DNA from: PALSA-600 sp037142875
Lineage (GTDB): Bacteria; Actinomycetota; Thermoleophilia; Gaiellales; Gaiellaceae
Direction of reading: 5' to 3'
DNA length: 64,000 bases
Assembly (NCBI GenBank): GCA_037142875.1
Contig: JBAWZV010000001.1
Coordinates: 372,001-436,000, forward strand
A program made the position numbers and the translations under genes. The stretch's first letter is position 1. Every line of letters begins with the position of its first letter. The notes beneath the pieces are model-generated. The model was not told the origin of the DNA, did no database searches, and worked only from the letters and a program-made list of their open reading frames with translations. Below, in pieces: positions 24,694 to 32,604 of the stretch.

Positions 24694-25446
24694 GTGACTG
24701 CCCTCCCCGAGTCTGTCTACGAGCGGCTCGCGGCAGTTCTCGCGCCTGTGCACGACGAGCTCGTCGATCGGCTCGCACCGCATCCCGGTGAGCGTTGGCT
24801 CGATCTCGCGTCCGGGATCGGCGACGTCTCGATTCGTGCCGCCCGCGCCGGCGCCGAGGTGACGGGGATCGACAGTGCCTGGCCGATCGTTGAGTGGGCC
24901 CGTGCCGACGCAGAGGCCGCAGGCCTCGCGATCCACTTCGACGTCGGCGACGTCGAGTACCTGCCCTACGACGACGGGGAGTTCGACGTGATCGCCTCGA
25001 ACTTCGGATTCATCTTCACCGCCGACCACGCGAACGTCGCTGCCGGGCTGGCGCGTGTCGCCAAGCCCGGCGCCCGGCTCGGCTTCACCGCCTGGAAGCC
25101 GAACCCGAAGCTTGGCGAGCTCTACCGCCGCTTCACCGACGAGCCACTCGAAGGCCGCGAGTCGACCGAGTGGGGCCGCGAGGATCACGTCGAGGACATG
25201 CTCGGCGAGGACTTCGAGCTCGAGTTCGAAGATGGGACGCTCTGGATTGACACGGACTCCGGCGAGGAGCTGTGGGAGCTCTTCTCGACTACCGCACCTC
25301 CCGTGATCGCTCTGCTCGGAAAGCTCGACGCTGCCGCGAAAGAGGCGTTTCATGCGGGGTTCGTCGAGCTCTACGAGACCTACCGCGACGGTGCCCGCAT
25401 CAGGGCGCCTCGTCGGTATCTCCTCACGCTCGGTACGCGTCGGTAG
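24694..25446 (+). CDS. Class I SAM-dependent methyltransferase
   Basis: Soluble methyltransferase of 250 residues with a Rossmann SAM-binding core: LDLASGIGDVSIRAARAGAEVTGID (motif I, about 38-62; glycine positions conserved), a DVGDVEYLPYDDGEFDVI acidic/motif II region, and an ARVAKPGARLGF motif. It resembles UbiE/ubiquinone-menaquinone-type and small-molecule methyltransferases, without the features that would fix a substrate. GTG 24694 has no ribosome binding site. It is divergent to rarA and lies 22 bases before pabB, which seems to have its own promoter. Confidence 0.85.
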   Translation: MTALPESVYERLAAVLAPVHDELVDRLAPHPGERWLDLASGIGDVSIRAARAGAEVTGIDSAWPIVEWARADAEAAGLAIHFDVGDVEYLPYDDGEFDVIASNFGFIFTADHANVAAGLARVAKPGARLGFTAWKPNPKLGELYRRFTDEPLEGRESTEWGREDHVEDMLGEDFELEFEDGTLWIDTDSGEELWELFSTTAPPVIALLGKLDAAAKEAFHAGFVELYETYRDGARIRAPRRYLLTLGTRR

Positions 25447-25456
25447 GCCTGTGAAC

Positions 25457-25462
25457 TAGGCT
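25457..25462 (+). promoter_or_regulatory. Putative -10 box TAGGCT, leaderless start for pabB
   Basis: TAGGCT ends 6 bases before GTG 25469. The context TAGGCTCGGGTCGTG is almost the same as TAGCCTCAGGTCGTG at the DUF1015 start, and GAAC precedes the box both here and at fumC. Confidence 0.5.
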
Positions 25463-25468
25463 CGGGTC

Positions 25469-26500
25469 GTGCTCCAGGTGCACGACCCGGTCGGTGCGTT
25501 CGCGAGGCTCGAGGCCTACCTCGATGCGGAGCGCTTCTGGGGTCGCGACGGAGTCGTCGCCGACCTGTATCTCGGCTACGGCCTCTCGGAGCCGCTACGG
25601 CGGGCGGAGACACTCGCACCCCCCGAGCCCTGCGCGCTCCCACTGCTGGCGTGCACAATCCGCCCGGCGAGCGAGCAGCAGCGCCCTGCGGGTACCTACC
25701 GGCTTGGCGAGTGGGAGCGAACCTGGGACGACGACGGATACGCGCACGCGATCGACGCCGTGCGGTCCCGCATCGCTCGGGGCGACGTCTATCAGGCAAA
25801 CCTCGTCCAGCACCTCTCGGCATCGTTCGACGGTGACCCGGCGGGCCTCGCCGAGTCGCTTCGGCCTGTCACGCCGCTCGCCCCACGGCCGTTTCTCGGC
25901 GAAGGGTTCGCGATTGTCTCGGCCTCGCCTGAGCTCTTTCTCGCCCGCCGCGGCTCACGGCTCCTGACGAAGCCGATCAAGGGCACCCGGCCGGCTGGCG
26001 AGGACATCGACGATCCGAAGGACGCAGCCGAACACGTGATGATCGTGGATCTCGAACGTAACGATCTCGGCCGTGTCTGCGAGCCCGGCTCCGTGCACTG
26101 GCCCGAGCTGATGGTCCAGCAGGAGCTCGCGGGCGTCACGCACCTCATCTCCACGGTCGAGGGGACACTCCGCCCGCGCGTCTCGCTCGCGGAGATCCTC
26201 ACGGCGACGTTCCCTGGCGGATCTGTGACGGGCGCGCCGAAGATCGCTGCACTCGATCTGATCGCCGAACTCGAGCCAGTCGGCCGTGGCGCCTCGATGG
26301 GCGCGCTGGGCGTGCTCCACCCGGGTGGAGACTTCGACCTGGCCCTGTCGATCCGCACCTTTGCGGTGGCCGCAGGGCACGCGCACCTCTGGGTCGGCGG
26401 TGGGATCGTCTGGGACTCGGACGCCGAAGCCGAGATCGAGGAGTCGTGGGTCAAGGCCCGGCCGCTCCTGGCCGCGGTCGGAGGGCTGGTGCACGCATGA
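25469..26500 (+). CDS. pabB: Aminodeoxychorismate synthase component I (PabB)
   Basis: Makes 4-amino-4-deoxychorismate from chorismate for folate synthesis. The 343-residue product is a chorismate-binding enzyme with LTKPIKGTRPAG, whose lysine (PIKGT rather than PIAGT) marks PabB against anthranilate synthase, then EHVMIVDLERNDLGRVC, TFPGGSVTGAPK and YR-less MGALGVLHPGG. It lacks most of the N-terminal domain, being about 100 residues shorter than E. coli PabB. No glutaminase gene is adjacent, so pabA/trpG must be elsewhere. pabC overlaps the stop. Confidence 0.92.
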   Translation: MLQVHDPVGAFARLEAYLDAERFWGRDGVVADLYLGYGLSEPLRRAETLAPPEPCALPLLACTIRPASEQQRPAGTYRLGEWERTWDDDGYAHAIDAVRSRIARGDVYQANLVQHLSASFDGDPAGLAESLRPVTPLAPRPFLGEGFAIVSASPELFLARRGSRLLTKPIKGTRPAGEDIDDPKDAAEHVMIVDLERNDLGRVCEPGSVHWPELMVQQELAGVTHLISTVEGTLRPRVSLAEILTATFPGGSVTGAPKIAALDLIAELEPVGRGASMGALGVLHPGGDFDLALSIRTFAVAAGHAHLWVGGGIVWDSDAEAEIEESWVKARPLLAAVGGLVHA

Positions 26501-27294
26501 CGCTGCTGGCCGTAGCCGTTGCTGGCCGTGGGCTCGTCGACCCGACCGAGCCCGTGTTCTTCGTCGATGACGAGGCTGTGCTGCGGGGGGCTGCGGCGTT
26601 CGAGACGGTGCGAATCCGCAACGGCCACCCGGTGCTGCTTGAAGGGCACGTGGAGCGGCTCATCCGGTCGGCCGAGTCCTTGCGGCTGCCGCCACCGGAC
26701 GGGATCGCGGAGCTCGGTCGGCAAGCTGCTGCCGCGGCGAAGACCGACGAGGGCGCGCTCAGGCTCTTCCGGACGTCGAAGACGCTCGTCGCGACCGTCG
26801 CGTCGCTCCCTGACGGCCTCGAGGAGCTGCGTGCCCGGGGCATCAGAATGATCACCGTCGAGATGCACGGTGCCGGGCTGCTCGCGGGGGTCAAGGCGAC
26901 GAGCTATGCCGGCGCGCTCGCTGCGATCGCGGAGGCCGAGCGTCGCGACGCCGACGACGCGCTCTTCATCTCTGATGACGGCACCGTCCTTGAGGCGACG
27001 ATGTCGAACATCTGGTGGCGCGTCGGGGAGACCCTCAGCACCCCGAGCCTCTCGACCGGTGTTTTGCCAGGGGTCACGCGCGGCGCCGTGATGCATCTCG
27101 CGCACGACGCCGGCTACCGAATCCAGGAGGGCGCATTTGTTCTGGCAGACCTTCTCGCCGCCGACGAGGCCTTCACGAGCTCCGCGGTCCGCGAGGTGAT
27201 GCCGGTCGTCGCGGTTGACGGGCGCACGCTCCCGCGCGGTGCGGCTGCCGCGGCGCTTCAGGGTCTGCTCGAACGGCTTCCGGAGAGTCGCTAG
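26497..27294 (+). CDS. pabC: Aminodeoxychorismate lyase (class IV aminotransferase fold)
   Basis: PLP enzyme expected to release pyruvate and give 4-aminobenzoate. The 265-residue product has the fold-type IV pattern: an N-terminal FFVDDEAVLRGAAAFETVRI, the PLP lysine in GVKATSYAGALAAIAEA, EATMSNIWW, and LPGVTRGAVMHLA with FTSSAVREVMPV. Family alternatives are D-amino acid or branched-chain aminotransferase, but overlap with pabB (ATGA) supports PabC. Confidence 0.87.
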   Translation: MTLLAVAVAGRGLVDPTEPVFFVDDEAVLRGAAAFETVRIRNGHPVLLEGHVERLIRSAESLRLPPPDGIAELGRQAAAAAKTDEGALRLFRTSKTLVATVASLPDGLEELRARGIRMITVEMHGAGLLAGVKATSYAGALAAIAEAERRDADDALFISDDGTVLEATMSNIWWRVGETLSTPSLSTGVLPGVTRGAVMHLAHDAGYRIQEGAFVLADLLAADEAFTSSAVREVMPVVAVDGRTLPRGAAAAALQGLLERLPESR

Positions 27295-27296
27295 CC

Positions 27297-27857
27297 GTGA
27301 ACCCACCCCCGCCGATGCGGCCGTTACGGCTCGGCGGGATGGCGCTGCGAAACGGCGTGCTCGTGCATGGGCCAATGGCGTGGGCCTGCGAAGTCCGAAA
27401 CGACGTGGGCGCGCTCAAGGTCACGTCCGAGCGAAAGCGGCTGCTCGCCTCCGGTGTCGAGAGGCCGTTTCTCCGTGGCCCGGCACGGCTTGCCGAGGCG
27501 TTCGCGTTCCTGCCGCGCGTTCGGCGGGTGCTGCCCGAGGCCGAGTTTCCCTTTGACCGACGAACGATGATCGCCTCGATCGTCGGCAGCGCCGTCGTGG
27601 TCGAGGGAGTCCGCCGCTCCCGCCTCGGCGACACCGCCGCCGAGCACATCGCGATCGGCAGCTACGAGCATGGAGAGCAGAGCGCGAAGGAGCACGAGCG
27701 CTGCGGCTCACACCTGATCGGCCCGATGCTTCTTGCCTCGACCGCCGGCAACCTCCTCGCGGCGCGCGCGCCCGCTCGTTTCCGTGCCGCCGGCCGACTT
27801 GCGGCGACCGCGCTCGCGGCCTGCCTCGCGCTCGAGCACGTTGGTCCTCAGGCTTAG
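27297..27857 (+). CDS. Short DUF1385 (YqhQ-like) family protein
   Basis: A 186-residue protein with the two marker regions of DUF1385: LGGMALRNGVLVHGPMAWACEVR near the N-terminus (family form GGQAVMEGVMMRGP.) and AAEHIAIGSYEHGEQSAKEHERCGSHLI later (family form AEHKTI..YE...HPRCGTSFL). The usual family length is about 300 with several membrane helices between and after these motifs; here the intervening helices and the C-terminal third are missing. Function of the family is unknown. GTG 27297 starts 2 bases after the pabC stop. Confidence 0.7.
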   Translation: MNPPPPMRPLRLGGMALRNGVLVHGPMAWACEVRNDVGALKVTSERKRLLASGVERPFLRGPARLAEAFAFLPRVRRVLPEAEFPFDRRTMIASIVGSAVVVEGVRRSRLGDTAAEHIAIGSYEHGEQSAKEHERCGSHLIGPMLLASTAGNLLAARAPARFRAAGRLAATALAACLALEHVGPQA

Positions 27858-27862
27858 GGCAC

Positions 27863-29419
27863 ATGCTGCCGATATGTCCCGCGATGACGGTTCTCGCCAG
27901 CTTCAGCTCGTTCGCGCGCGACTTCGCGCTCACATGGCTTCCCGTGCTGTTCTTCCTGCTGATGTGCGTCGTCGTCTGGCTGCTCTGGCGGACGCTCAAG
28001 ATGATGCCGCGGGTCAAGCCGATGGAGATCACCCCCGGTTCGGACTCGTCGGTCACCTGGGACGAGGTCGCCGGGCTCGACGAGGCGAAGGAGGAGCTGC
28101 AGGAGGTCGTCGACTTCCTCCGCGACCCGCAGAAGTTCGAGGCGCTTGGCGCGCGGGTTCCGAAGGGCGTCCTCTTTCACGGGCCGCCCGGCACAGGGAA
28201 GACGCTCGCGGCCAAGGCGGTCGCCAGCGAGTCAGGCGCGCGCTTCTACGCGCAGAGCGCCTCGGCCTTCGTCGAGATGTTCGCCGGCCTCGGCGCAGCG
28301 CGGATCCGCAAGCTCTTCGAGGAGGCACGCAAGAACGCTCCGTCGATCGTCTTCATCGACGAGCTCGACGCCGTCGGGATGAAACGCAGCGGCAGCTCCT
28401 TCAACCGTGAGCAGGATCAGACGCTCAACCAGCTGCTCGTCGAGCTGGATGGCTTCGGCCCGCGCGACCAGGTCGTCGTCATGGGCGCATCGAACCGGCT
28501 CCAGGATCTCGATCCCGCGCTTCTCCGGCCGGGCCGCTTCGACCGACAGATCCTGATCCAGCAGCCCGACCTGAAGGGCCGCGGCGACATCCTCATCGTC
28601 CACACGCGCGGCAAGCCGCTCGCCGACGACGTGGACATCGACCTCATCGCGCGGCACACCGCCGGTCTGACGGGCGCCGACCTCGCCAACATCTGCAACG
28701 AAGCAGCGATCAGCGCCGGCCGCGCTGGACGGACATCGATCAACCGCGACGACTTCGACCGGGCGATGGACCGCGTGATCGCGGGTCTGCAGCAGCGTCG
28801 CGTGATCACCGACAAGGAGAAGCGGATCCTCGCCTACCACGAGGGCGGCCACGCCTTGATGGCCCACCTGCTGAGCGAGGTCTCGCCTGTTCAGAAGGCG
28901 ACGATCATCGCGCGCGGCACCGCGCTTGGCTACACCCTCAACCTTCCGCAGCAGGAGCGGTACCTCCACACCAAGGAGGAGCTCGTCGACTGGATGGTCG
29001 TCACGCTCGCCGGACGTGCCGCCGAGCAGGTTGTCTTCGGTCGCGTCACAAACGGCGCTGCAAACGACCTCGAGAAGGTCACCGACCTCGCCCGCTCGAT
29101 GGTGTTCGAGTACGGGATGGGCGAGGGCGCCGCGTCGCGCACCATGCGCGCCGACAACTACGCGCTCTCCGAGGAGACCAAGCGGATGCGCGACCAGGAG
29201 CAGGCGCGGCTCACCGACCAGGCCTACGCCGAGGCGATCCGGCTGATCACGAAGCACCGCGGCCTACTCGACAAGGTTGCAGCTGCGCTGCTCGAGAAGG
29301 AGACGCTGGCACGCGAGGAGCTGCTCGAGATCTTCGGTGACGTCCAGCAGGAGTCGTACGCGGGTGAGGCCGTGGGCGTCCCGCAGGCTGTCGCGGCCGA
29401 GCCGCCCGCCCCCCACTGA
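27863..29419 (+). CDS. FtsH-like ATP-dependent metalloprotease, short N-terminus
   Basis: AAA+ membrane protease. The 518-residue product has one N-terminal transmembrane helix, Walker A GPPGTGKTLAAKAV, pore motif FVEMFAGLGAARIRKLF, Walker B IVFIDELDAVG, an SRH with LRPGRFDRQI, and a peptidase domain with HEGGHAL (zinc HExxH) plus the third ligand aspartate in NGAANDLEKVT. Canonical FtsH has two helices flanking a periplasmic domain and a length of about 640; here the first helix and the periplasmic domain are absent. ATG 27884 is an alternative start. Probably a second, specialised FtsH paralogue. Confidence 0.9.
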   Translation: MLPICPAMTVLASFSSFARDFALTWLPVLFFLLMCVVVWLLWRTLKMMPRVKPMEITPGSDSSVTWDEVAGLDEAKEELQEVVDFLRDPQKFEALGARVPKGVLFHGPPGTGKTLAAKAVASESGARFYAQSASAFVEMFAGLGAARIRKLFEEARKNAPSIVFIDELDAVGMKRSGSSFNREQDQTLNQLLVELDGFGPRDQVVVMGASNRLQDLDPALLRPGRFDRQILIQQPDLKGRGDILIVHTRGKPLADDVDIDLIARHTAGLTGADLANICNEAAISAGRAGRTSINRDDFDRAMDRVIAGLQQRRVITDKEKRILAYHEGGHALMAHLLSEVSPVQKATIIARGTALGYTLNLPQQERYLHTKEELVDWMVVTLAGRAAEQVVFGRVTNGAANDLEKVTDLARSMVFEYGMGEGAASRTMRADNYALSEETKRMRDQEQARLTDQAYAEAIRLITKHRGLLDKVAAALLEKETLAREELLEIFGDVQQESYAGEAVGVPQAVAAEPPAPH

Positions 29420-29425
29420 CCCCGG

Positions 29426-30112
29426 TCAGCCGCCGAGCTTGTCCAGGGCAGACAGGCTCACCGTGTCGTGCGGCGCCGTCAGATCGACGGTGTCGTTCCA
29501 GCCGCCGAAGTCGAGCTTCCCGTCCGGCGGCTGAACGATCTCGATCGGGTACGGCTCCCCTGTGGCTGCGATGTAGAGCGTCCCACCGCGTGTCGTGTCG
29601 CGGATCTCGATGGCCGCGACCCCGTTCAGGGTCGTCGTTCCGATGACCTTCAGCGTCCCGTGGTCGTTCAGGATGTCGGGCAGCAGGCTTCGCGCATCGG
29701 TCATGGGCGTGAACGAGGCGAACTCCCTGCTCGTCGCCGGCGCGACGAGCCAGCGATCCTTGAGTAGCGCCGCGGCGTCCTTGCCCCCGAAGTGACTCCA
29801 GAAGCCGGGTCCGCCCTGGAAGTACGCCTTCCCGCCGATCCTCAGGATGTCGAACGTGAGTCCCTCGAGCGTCACTGACCCCGTCCCGCCCTTGCCCATC
29901 ACGAGGTGAAGATCGAGATGGAGCGGGCGCGCGGAGCTCGTCCCCGATCCAGTGAGGTGCACGGACGTCGCGCGACCGGCCGCCGCGAGTGCGTCGGCGA
30001 TGATCTGCGTCGGTGTCTTCGCAGCCTCACCGTTGGAAGCCGGCTTCGACGAGCCGCAGCCTGCAACCAGGGACGCGGCTGCAACGACGACGGACACGGC
30101 GCGCAATCTCAT
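29426..30112 (-). CDS. LppX/LprAFG-type lipoprotein
   Basis: Exported lipoprotein of 228 residues with a signal peptide and lipobox (SLVAGC, cysteine near 19). The mature part is a single domain with IIADALAAAGRATSVHLTGSG and a run of beta strands (GTLYIAATGEPYPIEI), the pattern of the LppX_LprAFG family that in mycobacteria carries lipids across the envelope. The lineage here need not share those lipids. It converges on the FtsH-like gene with a 6-base gap and is divergent to methylmalonyl-CoA epimerase. Confidence 0.8.
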   Translation of the reverse strand: MRLRAVSVVVAAASLVAGCGSSKPASNGEAAKTPTQIIADALAAAGRATSVHLTGSGTSSARPLHLDLHLVMGKGGTGSVTLEGLTFDILRIGGKAYFQGGPGFWSHFGGKDAAALLKDRWLVAPATSREFASFTPMTDARSLLPDILNDHGTLKVIGTTTLNGVAAIEIRDTTRGGTLYIAATGEPYPIEIVQPPDGKLDFGGWNDTVDLTAPHDTVSLSALDKLGG

Positions 30113-30118
30113 GCCGCA

Positions 30119-30124
30119 ATCATG
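30119..30124 (-). promoter_or_regulatory. Putative -10 box CATGAT for the lipoprotein gene
   Basis: CATGAT on the minus strand ends 6 bases before ATG 30112, with no ribosome binding site between. It matches the -10 consensus at four of six positions. Confidence 0.4.
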
Positions 30125-30158
30125 TCATTGCCGCCCTCCCCCTGTCACGGCGTCCCGG

Positions 30159-30164
30159 TACCAT
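30159..30164 (+). promoter_or_regulatory. Putative -10 box TACCAT for methylmalonyl-CoA epimerase
   Basis: TACCAT ends 7 bases before ATG 30172, and no ribosome binding site is present. Confidence 0.45.
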
Positions 30165-30171
30165 CGCCGCC

Positions 30172-30576
30172 ATGTCGGTGAAGGCGATCCACCATCTCGG
30201 CCTCGCGGTCGAGGATCTCGACGAGGCGGTCGACACGTACACGCGACTCTTTGGCGCCGAGCTCGAGCACCGGGAGACCGTTGCCGATCAGGGTGTCGAG
30301 GCGGCCTCGATGCGTGTCGGTGAGTCTCGGATCGAGCTGCTTGGGTCGCTCGGACCCGACACGCCGGTCGGGAAGTTCCTCGCAAAGCGCGGGCCGGGGA
30401 TGCACCACGTCGCCTACGAGGTTGACGACGTCGCGACCGAGCTTGCACGCCTTGCTGCCGACGGAACCGAGCTGATCGACGTCGCACCACGCCGCGGGAT
30501 GTTCGGACTCGAGGTGGCGTTCGTCCATCCGAACGCCACCGGCGGCGTACTTGCGGAGCTCGTCGGCCGTGTCTGA
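30172..30576 (+). CDS. mce: Methylmalonyl-CoA epimerase
   Basis: Interconverts (2R)- and (2S)-methylmalonyl-CoA in propionate and odd-chain or branched-chain acid breakdown. The 134-residue product is a two-module VOC protein with IHHLGLAVEDLDEAVDTY, a metal-binding histidine in GMHHVAYEVDDV, and PRRGMFGLEVAFVHPNATGGVLAELV, all typical. Mutase subunits are not in the window. The branched-chain-type dehydrogenase at 59-62 kb would feed the same pathway. The next small gene overlaps its stop. Confidence 0.92.
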   Translation: MSVKAIHHLGLAVEDLDEAVDTYTRLFGAELEHRETVADQGVEAASMRVGESRIELLGSLGPDTPVGKFLAKRGPGMHHVAYEVDDVATELARLAADGTELIDVAPRRGMFGLEVAFVHPNATGGVLAELVGRV

Positions 30577-30793
30577 CGACCGCGTCCGGCTCGAGATCGC
30601 CTTCGAGGGCGGGACCGCGCTCAGCATGGACGTCCTGGCTTCGGTCGCAGACGAGCTCGATCGCGCGCTCGCCGGGACAGACTCCGGATCCCTCTCCTTC
30701 GAGGCCGGTGACGGTCGCTACACCGTGGCTGTCCGGAAGATCGTCTTTGCGAAGCGCTTCGCGCGCGACGGCAGAGTCGGCTTCGGCTCGTAG
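30569..30793 (+). CDS. Small conserved-looking protein, 74 residues
   Basis: Read from GTG 30569, overlapping the epimerase stop by 8 bases, so probably co-translated. The product is a compact alpha/beta protein (VRLEIAFEGGTALSMDV, then GDGRYTVAVRKIVFAKRF and a RVGF-type ending) with no transmembrane segment. It recalls small actinobacterial DUF3107-like proteins but I cannot confirm that. It sits between the epimerase and the YchF-like gene. Function unknown. Confidence 0.55.
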   Translation: MSDDRVRLEIAFEGGTALSMDVLASVADELDRALAGTDSGSLSFEAGDGRYTVAVRKIVFAKRFARDGRVGFGS

Positions 30794-30807
30794 GGAAGGT
30801 CGAACAC

Positions 30808-31731
30808 ATGTCACTCGAAGTCGGCATCGTCGGTCTGCCCGGATCCGGGAAGACCACCCTCTTCACCGCGCTCACGAAGACCGGCGGTGGCGAGTACGGC
30901 AAGACGAACGTAGGAATGGCCACGATCGCCGACCCGCGCCTCGACGACCTCGCGAAGATCGTCGGCGCGAAGAAGATCACAACCGCCACGATCCGCGTTC
31001 AGGACGTCCCCGGAACAGGTCCGGCGCTCCTCGGCAATCTCCGCCAGGTCGACGCGCTCCTGATCGTGCTCGACGGCTTCTCGCCGGGCTCCGACCCCGC
31101 GCGAGATCTCGAAAACCTCAAGCTGGAGCTGCTCGTCGCCGACCGTGACCACGTTGCCTCGCGGCTCGAGCGGGTCGAGAAGCAGGCGAAGTCGGGCGAC
31201 CTGAAGCTCAGGGTGGAGTTCGAGGAGCTCGGTCGCGTCCTTGCCTTCATCGATACGGGTGCGCCGCTCTCCGAGTACCCCGACGAGCTGCCGTCCGAGC
31301 TCGACCCGCTGACCACGAAGCCGCTGATCTCGGTCGAGAACGGGCCGGGGGGGATCGACCTCGCGCTCGAAGCCGAGCTCGCAGAGCTCCCCGACGAGGA
31401 GGCGGCCGCGTTCCGCGACGGCGGGACATCTGCGCTCGAGGAGGTTGTCCGTCGCCTGCGCGACGCGCTCGACCTGGTGACGTTCTTCACCGCTGGCGAG
31501 AAGGACACCCGGGCATGGACGCTGCGAAACGGCGAGTCCGCAGTCGACGCCGCCGGGTCGATCCACTCGGACATCGCTCGCGGCTTCATCCGGTGCGAGG
31601 TGATCAACTGGAAGGACCTCGTCGACGCGGGGTCGCACGCCGAGGCTGCCAAGCGCGCCCAGCAACGGCTTGAAGGCAAGACCTACGTCATCCGTGACGG
31701 CGACGTTCTGAACATCCGCTTCAACGTCTGA
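30808..31731 (+). CDS. Divergent YchF/Obg-like ATPase with intact TGS domain
   Basis: Resembles YchF (OLA1), a ribosome-associated P-loop ATPase of 360-odd residues; this product has 307. The C-terminal TGS part is near canonical (TFFTAGEKDTRAWTLRNG through YVIRDGDVLNIRFNV). The nucleotide domain is altered: the P-loop reads GLPGSGKTT instead of GLPNVGKST, the switch segment DIAGLVKGASKGEGLGN is replaced by DVPGTGPALLGN, and the N.xE base-recognition motif is not evident (LISVENGPG). A ribosome binding site GGGAAGG precedes ATG 30808. Whether it still hydrolyses ATP is uncertain. Confidence 0.85.
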   Translation: MSLEVGIVGLPGSGKTTLFTALTKTGGGEYGKTNVGMATIADPRLDDLAKIVGAKKITTATIRVQDVPGTGPALLGNLRQVDALLIVLDGFSPGSDPARDLENLKLELLVADRDHVASRLERVEKQAKSGDLKLRVEFEELGRVLAFIDTGAPLSEYPDELPSELDPLTTKPLISVENGPGGIDLALEAELAELPDEEAAAFRDGGTSALEEVVRRLRDALDLVTFFTAGEKDTRAWTLRNGESAVDAAGSIHSDIARGFIRCEVINWKDLVDAGSHAEAAKRAQQRLEGKTYVIRDGDVLNIRFNV

Positions 31732-31767
31732 GCCTCGGCGCCGGTCTCGACACGTCGAGGCCCGCGG

Positions 31768-32577
31768 TCATTCGACGGGGCGAGTGGCGGCGATCGCGTC
31801 GAGCTGGTTTGCGTGGTAGAGCACGGCTGCCTCCGCGGTGCGAGCGCCGCGCGCATCGTGGTGAACCGCGATGCAGTGGAGCAGCTCGGCCTGCTGCGCC
31901 GGGGTGAGCCCCACTGCTCGCTGCTCGATCAGGCGTAGCCCGAGATGGACGTGGCCGAGCAAGCGGCCCTCATCGGTCTGGATGAAGGTGGGGCCGCGAC
32001 CCAGCTCAACGGTGCGGCCGATGTCGTGGAGGAGCGCCGCTGCGAGGAGAAGCTCGGCGCGAAGGCGAGGGTGGAGCTGCGCCGTCTCGCGGCAGAGGGT
32101 TGCTACCCCGACGGTGTGCTCAAGCAGGCCGCCGGCGTAGGAGTGGTGGTCATCCGGCGTCGCCGGGTAGGCGGCAAGCTCCCGATCGGCGAGCACGGCG
32201 CGGACGGTTCCGGCAAGCCCTTCGTGGGTGATCTCGGCGACGAGGAAGTCGAGGAACCCGGCAAGCTCCTCGCTGTCCCGACGGAGCTTCGGCGTGAGGC
32301 TCGCCGGATCGACATCGGCGCTCTCGAGGGTGCGGACGTCAAGCTGGAGCCGATCGCGGTAGCGCTCAACCCTCCCGAGCACCCGGACAGCGTCGCCTTC
32401 GCCGAATCGGCTGTCGAGCAGCTCGACGTCGTTCCAGACGCGGGCCTCGATCCGGCCAGTTGGATCGACGAGCTCGAGTGCGAGGTAGGCCGCACCTCCC
32501 TTGGTGCGGAGCTTCCGCTTCGCCTTGACCGCGAAGACGCCCTCGACGACCCGGTCCTCCACTAGGTCGGTGATCAC
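31768..32577 (-). CDS. OB-fold plus HD-domain nuclease (YhaM-like)
   Basis: The 269-residue product joins an N-terminal OB fold (about 1-80, with VKAKRKLRTKGGAAYLALELVDPTGRIEARVW) to an HD phosphohydrolase domain with the metal motifs HHSYAGGLLEHTVGVATLC, ALLHDIG and LHCIAVHHD. The architecture is that of YhaM, a 3'-5' exoribonuclease of Firmicutes. Specificity here is inferred from architecture only. GTG 32577 follows a TAGAGT box by 6 bases. It is divergent to the DUF1015 gene with 27 bases between starts. Confidence 0.85.
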   Translation of the reverse strand: MITDLVEDRVVEGVFAVKAKRKLRTKGGAAYLALELVDPTGRIEARVWNDVELLDSRFGEGDAVRVLGRVERYRDRLQLDVRTLESADVDPASLTPKLRRDSEELAGFLDFLVAEITHEGLAGTVRAVLADRELAAYPATPDDHHSYAGGLLEHTVGVATLCRETAQLHPRLRAELLLAAALLHDIGRTVELGRGPTFIQTDEGRLLGHVHLGLRLIEQRAVGLTPAQQAELLHCIAVHHDARGARTAEAAVLYHANQLDAIAATRPVE

Positions 32578-32583
32578 GGCCCC

Positions 32584-32598
32584 ACTCTACGGTAGCCT
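32584..32598. promoter_or_regulatory. Back-to-back divergent -10 boxes, yhaM-like and DUF1015
   Basis: Minus-strand TAGAGT (32589-32584) ends 6 bases before GTG 32577; plus-strand TAGCCT (32593-32598) ends 6 bases before GTG 32605. Only 3 bases separate the boxes. Both genes lack ribosome binding sites, so both transcripts would begin at their GTG codons, with any -35 elements inside the opposite coding region. Confidence 0.55.
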
Positions 32599-32604
32599 CA
32601 GGTC

